Source: Theristus sp. LFF4_11 (lineage: Eukaryota > Nematoda > Chromadorea > Monhysterida > Xyalidae). Taken from it: a stretch of DNA of 36,556 nt. The position numbers and the translations under genes were made by a program. The stretch spans positions 1-36,556 of the forward strand of contig JASANC010000262.1 of NCBI GenBank assembly GCA_030248135.1, given 5' to 3'. The notes under the pieces are model-generated. The model was not told where the DNA came from and searched no databases. It saw nothing but the letters and a program-made list of their open reading frames with translations. Below, piece after piece: positions 31,801 through 36,556 of the stretch; position 1 is the first letter of the stretch; each line of letters opens with the position of its first letter.

Positions 31801-34027
31801 AATAAAAATAATCAAAACAGAAATCACTGAAGGGCAGCAAGCCAGAGGGCGGTCGTGTCTCGTTGGTAATGTTTTTCCCGACATCACCGATTTTGTCCAC
31901 GTGTGATTTCAGTAAAACGCGCCCGGGCACCAGTTTCGTGTTCAACGTTGATCGCGAGAATTCGCCGTCGCAATTCAACGTTCGCTGCCACGCGTGTCGA
32001 ACGGCCGGTGTGCGAATGGCGAAAGAAAGTACAGTCTGAGAGCCCTAAAAAATATCCAACTAGCTGATTGGTTGATGATGGTCACGTGTGATTCTATCGC
32101 GAACCAAACTTCTTAGCGATGTGCGGCATCGAGTCGCAGAACCAGAAAAAAGACGACATATTTAGTAGCCATCCATACTTTTTTATGTAAGTTGTTATGA
32201 AACTGGTAGCTTTCCCACCACCGGGAGGCTGAGTATCCCGTTTCCTAGACCGCCCCCTCATCCACGAGGAGAAAAAAGACTCTTACAGTCCATCTTGCTA
32301 ATATATGCAACTAGCTGATTGGTTGGTCGTGGTAATTATCGGCGCTGATTGGTTAGTCATGAACAATTCTCAGCGCTTATTGGTTGGTCATGACGTCATG
32401 TTGCATATATTTTCCAAATGGACCATAGTTCTATTCTGTCCTGGAGGCACCAGTAATCTGAGCCATATTTCTACTTGCTTTAAAAAATACACTTCTAGCA
32501 AACTGAGTGACGTTGACTGAACATCAAAAAAAACACAATGCACTGTCTCCACAAATATCACTGAAAAAATATGTTTATCGTTTTTTTTCGCAGCCGGCGA
32601 AAAGATGCCGAAAATCGCGATCGTGAAAATTCGCGACAACGAATGGCTTGGCAATCCGGATCTGCCTGAGTACGCGCACATTTGCACGGAGTGGAACCCG
32701 GAGGCTGTGGACGAGGCTGCAGTTATGGCGAAACAAATTTATAGGTGTGCGCCGGAATGTTCGGGAAGAGAATGGGAAACGTGACGTCGGTGTACACACA
32801 CACAGTCGAACTCTAAATTACCGGCAATCAGCTGATTGGTTGGTAATCACGTGCATGCATGCGCTTTCTATGCTGCTATAACAAACAGTGTGATTTCGCC
32901 GGTTCGTTTTCGGTTTCATAAAACTGCCTGCGTTGCATCTTAGATAAAACGTTGCATGCTTCTTGGCGTTCCAGAGAACTCAGCAGACTAGTGGATCCGT
33001 CCGCGACGCCGACGACGACGCACGAGCGAGCGTTGAACCTGATCAGGCAGCGGTACGAGCGGCGACCGGCGCTGCGCGATCGGATACTCGCGGCGTATCC
33101 GAGGCTCGAGACGGCGAAACGCGTGCACGCCATGAGCGACCCGCAGCGAATGGCGAAGCGCATCGCGAGACAGGTCGAGTGTCAGTGTGCTGCTGCTGGT
33201 TTCAGTTGCGTGTGCTGCTGATTTTGTGGCGACAGACAAGACAGACGCAGGGCGTTATGGATTTGAGAACCTGGCGCACTCTGTCATCACACGTCGCAGT
33301 GAATGTTGCGCAATCGCAACAGCTCGCGTACACGTGGTGACACATTGGCGTCGCTGTCATGTCTTGTGTGATTTTAGAGTCCATCTGGCTAATAATATGC
33401 AACTAGCTGATTGGTTCGGTGCACACACGTGCATTCTGTGCAGGCATTGCTGTGGAGGTGGAGTTTGCCTGCATAGACCGCATGCATCAACGGCACGTGT
33501 GCGCAACCAACCAATCAGTATCAGATCAGCTAGTTCATATTAGCCAGGTCTGTAGGTGGTTTTTTGTCGATCTTCGGGTAATTTTTCGTCATCCGCTAGC
33601 GGCGCTCCAAAAGTCACCGCACTTCTTGACACCAATGCTGGCGAAATGAGAAAAAAACGTTTTCTTCATCTCCTCAGAGCGCCAACTACGGCGTGGTCGA
33701 GTGGGGCCGATCGCAGCACGGCAAGCGCCCGCTGGCGTTATTCTCCAGCGCGACGTTGCCCGGCGTGACGTTCATGTTCATGATCGATCGTCAGACGGAC
33801 AGCGGTCGGTACACGCTGCGATGTCGCGGCTGTCGCACGATGCAGAGTAGAATCAAGAAGAACACTGGTGCGCTTTTGGTGGCATGATGATTTTTTTTGT
33901 CTGTCTCAGCCATTACTTTTCTGTTCTGTTCTGTTTTATTCGGCGCTTTTAAGCGTCAGGCGAATGTGCAAGGAAACAGGTTCCTCCAATCCAGCAAGCT
34001 CGGCACACAGCCGGAGACACGCCGTAA
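22541..34027 (+). CDS. Gene 3: putatively secreted protein of tandem A-B-C modules
   Basis: Exons: 22541-22817, 23255-23399, 29461-29641, 31272-31372, 31913-32028, 32594-32744, 32975-33173, 33678-33867 and, less certain, 33960-34027. All junctions agree in phase, giving about 475 residues. After a hydrophobic N-terminus, modules repeat. Part A has VEWG, then F-x-F, then RC-x2-C. Part B has N-x-WLG-[SN]-PDLP-x-YAH-[LI]-C. Part C is a basic, probably helical segment of about 60 residues. Modules 1 and 2 are complete; module 3 stops within B. C-x2-C followed 38 residues later (in module 2) by H-x-C suggests a zinc site, loosely FLYWCH-like (inference). A signal peptide would be odd for such a finger, so location is open. 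I do not recognise the family. Confidence 0.7.
22840..22880. repeat. Intronic CCAAT/CACGTG repeat arm
   Basis: GCTGATTGGTTGGCGGCCAC continues to GTG, giving an inverted CCAAT box with CACGTG a few bases on. It is one of several copies in the introns of gene 3. Confidence 0.6.
23255..23399 (+). CDS. Gene 3 exon 2: module 1 part B
   Basis: The acceptor is TTTCTGCTGCAG and the donor TACAG|GTGAGA. It enters with two bases and leaves with two. The peptide includes NTWLGSPDLPDYAHLC, nearly the same as exon 6, then CDEAKVAATQVYR. GC-rich codons. Confidence 0.85.
24681..24993. mobile_element. Small inverted-repeat element
   Basis: CCAGTTTTATAAAAGTGAG, then AAAAGTGAGGAG and ACTCCAGGGTGTT on the left return inverted on the right as AACACCCTGGAGT, CTCCTCACTTTT and CTCACTTTTATAAAACTG. 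The arms are about 100 bp. Target duplications not seen. It lies a few bases left of the big foldback element. Confidence 0.8.
25006..27136. mobile_element. Foldback element, 2131 bp, TSD AAATGTCC
   Basis: GGCGCTTTCCTATTTTAGCG at 25006 is inverse to the end at 27136. AAATGTCC flanks both sides (24998-25005, 27137-27144). Each arm is about 1 kb. Outer parts hold roughly 40-bp tandem units (TAGCGTAACTTTCAACAAAT); inner parts hold roughly 145-bp units (GGTTACCAAGCTGTTTGTGG on the right, its complement on the left), about five left and six right. The centre near 26000-26070 is AT-rich. No coding sequence. GG-terminal ends with an 8-bp TSD fit Merlin or hAT, not decided. Confidence 0.92.
27418..29460. 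other. Remainder of intron 2 of gene 3
   Basis: A diverged direct repeat is present: 27640-27810 and 27950-28130 share GCTGATGTTTCACGA-like, AACAACAACAACA and GGAGACGCC..TGGCGTT motifs. A fragment of the 1491-2608 arm lies between at 27821-27870. The CCAAT/CACGTG repeat occurs at about 29335-29400. ORFs at 28823-29113 (minus) and 29133-29345 (plus) lack support. Confidence 0.45.
29335..29400. repeat. Intronic CCAAT/CACGTG repeat arm
   Basis: GTCCATCTGGCTAATTTAAT leads into ACTAGCTGATTGGCTC and then CACACGTGCAG. It has the same layout as the left arm of the palindrome at 33385-33547. Confidence 0.65.
29461..29641 (+). CDS. Gene 3 exon 3: module 1 part C
   Basis: The acceptor is TTTTTGCTCCAG; the donor GCG|GTCGGT is weak. 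It begins by completing the Arg codon shared with exon 2 (VYR-ELKERDD) and ends at phase 0 after RTYRRKA. Charged, Leu/Arg-rich and probably helical (QRELALLLRERLQRTR). It matches exon 7 in position, phase and style. Confidence 0.75.
30058..30792. repeat. Intronic tandem duplication, one copy split by a MITE
   Basis: The unit starts CGGCTGATGTTTCGC, runs through GTAGGTTGCCGACTTTCAGA and ACTGCGCAGTTACACAGTTC, and ends AAGAAACTCGTA. Unit 1 is 30058-30545 with a MITE at 30199-30431; unit 2 is 30543-30792. A third start (CGGCTGATGTTTCGCAG) follows at 30793. It lies in intron 3 of gene 3. Confidence 0.85.
30199..30431 (+). mobile_element. MITE copy B, same family as 3881-4107
   Basis: It is about 90 percent alike to 3881-4107 by eye, same orientation, with a few extra bases (ACTTTG). 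The right TA is intact (30432-30433); the left reads TG. The uninterrupted site is preserved in the neighbouring repeat unit at 30673-30685. Confidence 0.9.
31048..31190 (+). pseudogene. Decayed part A module
   Basis: One frame reads VVEFEKGTVNRSCFAHS, then VPHFKFALFCMPC, then PVSRETA. The order VE-[WF], F-x-F, C-x2-C, SRET follows part A of gene 3, with the segment between F-x-F and C-x2-C missing. It is followed by low-quality sequence and not by a part B, and is skipped if exons 3 and 4 are joined directly. Resemblance is suggestive, not proven. Confidence 0.35.
31272..31372 (+). CDS. Gene 3 exon 4: module 2 part A, first half
   Basis: The acceptor is TTATTTCAG and the donor CACAG|GTTCGT. 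Phase 0 in, two bases out. The peptide runs ILSKKKIAEPTASFGPVEWG, then GRHPVAIFH. Parts A of modules 1 and 3 continue unbroken here; module 2 has an intron. Confidence 0.75.
31913..32028 (+). CDS. Gene 3 exon 5: module 2 part A, second half
   Basis: The acceptor is TGTGATTTCAG and the donor GAAA|GTACAG, phase 1. The first base completes Ser; then KTRPGTSFVFNVDR, FNVRCHACRTAG and MAKE. The next exon completes the Thr, restoring the KETGE seen elsewhere as RETG or NTG. Confidence 0.8.
32040..32110. repeat. Intronic CCAAT/CACGTG repeat arm
   Basis: AACTAGCTGATTGGTTGATG is followed by GTCACGTGTGA. Solo arm in intron 5 of gene 3. Confidence 0.6.
32300..32411. repeat. Palindromic CCAAT-box repeat
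   Basis: AATATATGCAAC at the left is inverse to GTTGCATATATT at the right. Inside are three GATTGGTT/TATTGGTT boxes and TGACGTCA. Same family as 33385-33547. Confidence 0.65.
32594..32744 (+). CDS. Gene 3 exon 6: module 2 part B
   Basis: The acceptor is TTTTTTTTCGCAG and the donor TATAG|GTGTGC. The peptide contains MPKIAIVKIRDNEWLGNPD, then LPEYAHIC, then VDEAAVMAKQIYR. Same entry and exit phases as exon 2. Confidence 0.85.
32803..32880. repeat. Intronic CCAAT/CACGTG repeat, second subtype
   Basis: CAGTCGAACTCTAAATTACC precedes ATCAGCTGATTGGTTGG and ATCACGTGCATGCATGCG. It matches the left arm of the palindrome at 35423-35589. Confidence 0.65.
32975..33173 (+). CDS. Gene 3 exon 7: module 2 part C
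   Basis: The acceptor is CGTTCCAG and the donor CAG|GTCGAG. One base in, phase 0 out. The peptide begins ELSRLVDPSATP, then HERALNLIRQRYERRPALRD and ends MAKRIARQ. Basic and probably helical; very GC-rich codons compared with the introns. Confidence 0.8.
33385..33547. repeat. Palindromic CCAAT/CACGTG repeat (MITE-like)
   Basis: CTGGCTAATAATATGCAACT on the left pairs with AGTTCATATTAGCCAG on the right. Both arms carry AGCTGAT, GATTGGTT/AACCAATC and ACACGTGC/GCACGTGT. Intron 7 of gene 3. Confidence 0.75.
33678..33867 (+). CDS. Gene 3 exon 8: module 3 part A
   Basis: The acceptor is ATCTCCTCAG and the donor ACTG|GTGCGC. Phase 0 in, phase 1 out, as expected. The peptide has YGVVEWGRSQHGKRPLALF, then GVTFMFMIDR, then YTLRCRGCRTM and KKNTG. 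If the donor is not used, the frame ends at TGA 33885-33887. Confidence 0.8.
33960..34027 (+). CDS. Gene 3 candidate last exon: shortened part B
   Basis: The acceptor AAGCGTCAG gives the correct phase and restores NTGE, as in module 2 (ETGE). The frame ends after 21 more codons at TAA 34025-34027. A neighbouring frame of the same DNA reads NVQGNRFLQSSKL, which looks like the N-x-[WF]-L part of B, so a frameshift has probably truncated this module. AATAAA at 34276-34281 is a possible poly(A) signal. Confidence 0.35.
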
Positions 34028-34381
34028 ATTTCATCTGTTTTTGCGTGACGATCGATCAGATTTTGTGACAACGACCCTCAACCGCCAATCAGTCGCTTTC
34101 TCGAATGGTTGATCAGTTGATTTTAATCATTAGCTGATATACTTTAGTCTGTAAAATTTACTGAACATCGCTAAACGTACACTAAATCGGCTACACCAAA
34201 ATTCACGGAAACTCCGAATACGGATTCGCATATAATTTTGCGAAAGTCAAAAGAGTGGAAACTGAGCCACCACGCAATAAAACAACTCCACAGAAGAATA
34301 GAAATTGCAATAATCGGCGTACATTGAATCGGTTTGGGAAAAATCAGAACAAGAAAGCATCGACTCTCGAAATTAAACCTG

Positions 34382-34659
34382 TCAAATAATCGTTGAATTA
34401 TCGTACCGATACAGCACAAACCCTGCAGCCGTTTCTAAAGTTGCATTTGATTCGGCTGTTATCCAATGATACAGTCTACAATCCCGGTTTTCTCCATGAA
34501 CTGCAAACGCCCCACAAAGCGACCATCGTTTGCATTCGCTGGCGCACTCCAACGGGGACACGCCTTTGGTTGATAACTGTCGCAGTTCGTGCGCACTCGC
34601 ACCGCGACTGTTCGCGTGGCCAGTGGCGCTGAATTGCGCCGTGAAACCGGCTGGGTCGA
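34382..34659 (-). CDS. Lectin gene exon 6 (PAN-like, stop)
   Basis: The acceptor is TTTCTTTCCTCAG. The two first bases complete Val178. It contains LECASECKRWSLCGAFAV and ends DNSTII-stop. The intron before it is only 77 bp. Confidence 0.88.
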
Positions 34660-35930
34660 CTGAGGAAAGAAAAGTACAATTTGTTGGGATCAGATTTGTT
34701 CCACTTATATACATCGAGGTTTCCCCATTCACCTACCGTATTCGCAGAGCCATTGTTTCGTTCGAAGTTTGAATTCATTCTGCAATAGTCCCTCCTCCTT
34801 CCTTAAACAGCCTGATACGCGTTCATTGTGGCTGGCCGGCTCTCCTGGCGCCCAGTTCACTGGAAGAACCGAATTGTAAAAGCATTGAATCCGACAGTGA
34901 CAAATCTGATGCATAACGCCTCCAAAAAGGCGACGGTAAGAATCGAAAACACGAAAAACTAAACAAAAAGGACCAACACAACGTGTTGTCAGCAATGGTC
35001 ACGTTTTGATTATCAGCATCGTGAAGCCATGTCCATTGACCTTGCACCTTGAGTAGGCCGATCCAAACGCATCCAGTCTGAGAAGTTCATAAACTTTAAC
35101 AGGCGATCACAAGATAGTTGACTCGTTAGTTTCTGATCTAAATTTTCAAAGAACTGTTACCAGGTTTTGAGGATTCCAGAATGTCATCAGTTCCTCGGCG
35201 AGTTTGTAATTTCCAACAACAGCCAAACGTCCGTCGGCACGCCGTTGACATTGCTGCATCGCGTCGTAATGCGTGCGCCCGGTTTGGTTGACAATGGTGT
35301 CCTGAAGAAAAGCGGGAAACAACTTTGTCAATTAATGTTTGAATGACTAGGTTACGAAATGTGAACGACAGTCTTCAAGAGTCCGCCCCTGGCAAAAACA
35401 CTTCTGGTCGCAAAGTACTCCACAGTCGAACTTCAAATTATAAGTAATCAGCTGATTCGTTGGTGCTTACGGTAAGCATGCTTTCTGCGCAAAACCAAAC
35501 TACTCCCTCACAGCAATGCCTGCACAGAGAACATGCATCACGCGCCCACCAACCAATCAGCTGATTCACTATATCTTAGAGTTCGACTGTTAGTGTTGTC
35601 TTAGTAGCAACTGTGGTGTCAACTGAAGTAGACGCAAGTGTGTCGTCGTTAAAATGTTCTCAGACTGCGAACCCTATCTACGGTGTAACATCGGCCACGT
35701 GCGTAATGCGCAACCCTGACGCGGTTGTTGTTCAAGTCCGGCGCACTCGGTAGACTGTTGCACCACGCCTCGAATTCTGTGATGAAATCGATAGAACTGT
35801 AAACATATTTGCGATCGGTGTATTCGATCAACAGAAAGAAAGACAAAAATTGGATACCTGGCGTTGCCAGAACGCGAACGTCCGCCACGAGAAGGCCAAT
35901 AAAGATGCTTATAATGTAAGTAGAAGTCAT
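34382..35930 (-). CDS. Secreted C-type lectin with PAN/Apple-like C-terminus
   Basis: Six exons (35930-35858, 35776-35682, 35301-35161, 35077-34978, 34859-34737, 34659-34382) join in frame into exactly 269 codons plus TGA. Residues 1-23 are a signal peptide (MTSTYIISIFIGLLVADVR onward). Residues about 30-177 form a C-type lectin domain: GRCY at 52-55, AMQQC (C74), CVWIGL (106-111), G-x-WTWL, NWAPGEP (138-144), C154 and WLCEY (C175). The Ca/sugar motif reads EPA, not EPN or QPD, and no WND is seen, so classical Ca-dependent sugar binding is doubtful. Residues about 178-269 have a PAN/Apple-like Cys pattern (ECASECKRWSLCGAF, then CRLYHW). Likely extracellular recognition. It lies tail to tail with gene 3. 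Confidence 0.88.
34737..34859 (-). CDS. Lectin gene exon 5
   Basis: The acceptor is GGTTCTTCCAG and the donor TACG|GTAGGT. It encodes NWAPGEPASHNE and the last two lectin-domain cysteines (VSGC, WLCEY). Confidence 0.88.
34978..35077 (-). CDS. Lectin gene exon 4
   Basis: The acceptor is AACTTCTCAG and the donor TTGT|GTTGGT, chosen because it alone keeps frame with exon 5. It encodes TGCVWIGLLKVQGQWTWL, the conserved WIGL core. Confidence 0.85.
35161..35301 (-). CDS. Lectin gene exon 3
   Basis: The acceptor is GCTTTTCTTCAG and the donor CTG|GTAACA, phase 0 on both sides. It encodes the first helix region (THYDAMQQCQRRADGRLAVV, then AEELMTFW). Confidence 0.88.
35423..35589. repeat. Palindromic CCAAT repeat in lectin intron
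   Basis: CAGTCGAACTTCAAATTATA on the left and TATCTTAGAGTTCGACTG on the right are inverse. ATCAGCTGATT with a GTTGGT/ACCAAC neighbour is in both arms. It lies in the 380-bp intron between exons 2 and 3. Confidence 0.75.
35682..35776 (-). CDS. Lectin gene exon 2
   Basis: The acceptor TTTCATCACAG gives an 81-bp intron and keeps frame; the nearer TTTACAG would not. The donor is ACC|GTAGAT. It encodes EFEAWCNSL to GRCYT. Reading straight through without this intron is also open, so a 27-residue longer isoform is possible. Confidence 0.7.
35858..35930 (-). CDS. Lectin gene exon 1 (signal peptide)
   Basis: The ATG at 35930 starts a hydrophobic leader with a plausible cleavage site after VLA. The donor is CCAG|GTATCC. 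Confidence 0.75.
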
Positions 35931-36341
35931 CTTACATTTCCGATGCTTATTCAGATACAGATGATCGAGAAAACAGGAGTAATTTACATTTTTTGACGTT
36001 TATCCGATTTCGTTTCCGGAATCATGTGCTTGAATGAGCTGGATATTATCGTAAACATAAACATGCCCGTTGAAAGTGCCTCTGTTGTGGTTAAAACGTG
36101 GCTGTGCTAATTTAAATTGGCGCATGGTCGATCTCATTAATAAAAATGTCCTGCATGTGTCATACATCAATTTCACTGTTACGTACTGGTTTGATTGTTT
36201 TGGTTAAGCTAACTATCAACTACTTTCTGTCCTACTCTTACACATTTTCATGGTCTGTTTCGTATACAAGTACACCATGGTGATAAATGACATACTCATA
36301 CAGTTTAGTGGTTTTCGAGTGTGTATCTCAAAGAAACTCAC
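35931..36341. other. Upstream of the lectin gene, nothing recognised
   Basis: About 410 bp hold the lectin promoter region and the start of an intron of the edge gene. No TATA box or other site could be assigned with confidence. Confidence 0.35.
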
Positions 36342-36556
36342 CATGTAAGCATTTATAAACATACAATAGGCAGGTGGCAAGTAACACAGAGAGTATATAC
36401 TATTTACTAGGACATGTCCAATTAGAATGACGTCACATGATTCACATCCGTTAGCCGTGCACAAGCACCATTGCATGGCAAGCGCCTGCTGTTTTTCAAC
36501 GCACTTGACGTCGTGTGGTCGGACTGTTTCAATAGCTGAAGCTAATATCAGCATGT
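36342..36556 (-). CDS. Partial exon of an edge gene, Cys-rich
   Basis: A minus-strand frame is open from the window edge to a strong donor (ACATG|GTGAGTTT). It reads DVKCVEKQQALAMQWCLCTA, then NGCESCD, then a hydrophobic stretch (VILIGHVLVNSIY). The true 5' boundary is unknown; an acceptor-like AAAAACAG occurs inside. The Cys spacing resembles small secreted or membrane Cys-rich proteins, but I cannot assign a family. Confidence 0.4.

Overview
This is animal nuclear DNA: coding sequence is cut into short exons with GT..AG boundaries, splice phases agree from exon to exon, and most of the rest is DNA-transposon debris. I infer an ecdysozoan invertebrate (nematode or tardigrade grade). The reasons are a secreted C-type lectin with 77-380 bp introns, abundant hAT and Tc1/mariner-like elements, and tandem zinc-finger-like modules of a style I associate with nematode-type proteins. 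The species cannot be named from the sequence. I see no rRNA, tRNA, CRISPR array or bacterial operon.

Left third (1-13 kb). A 149-bp satellite (592-1440) and several inverted-repeat elements surround two plus-strand genes of unknown function. Gene 1 has exons at 4239-4391 and 5887-5945 (3' end only). Gene 2 has exons at 8459-8659, 10146-10382 and 12712-12951, joined by phase-0 introns. The introns hold a Harbinger-like MITE, a poly-G element, a TCTCG-repeat element and a mariner-like MITE.

Middle (13-22.5 kb). This is a nest of transposons with almost no host coding sequence. Perfect 8-bp target duplications define hAT-like insertions at 16429-17468, 17600-19147 (split by 18237-18968) and 20241-22503 (split by 20769-21509). 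The last one carries a broken hAT transposase.

Right third (22.5-36.5 kb). A plus-strand gene (gene 3, about 22541-34027) encodes a putatively secreted protein built of repeated modules. Each module has three parts: A (VEWG start, C-x2-C), B (N-x-WLG, then H-x-C) and C (basic helical part). Modules 1 and 2 are complete. Module 3 has A and a shortened B. A decayed A copy lies between modules 1 and 2. Intron 2 of this gene is 6 kb long and holds a 3956-bp hAT insertion, which itself contains a 2131-bp foldback element.

Tail to tail with gene 3 is a minus-strand six-exon gene (34382-35930) for a 269-residue secreted C-type lectin with a PAN/Apple-like C-terminus. A partial minus-strand exon lies at the right edge. 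A short repeat pairing an inverted CCAAT box with CACGTG recurs in the introns of gene 3 and, in part, of the lectin gene.
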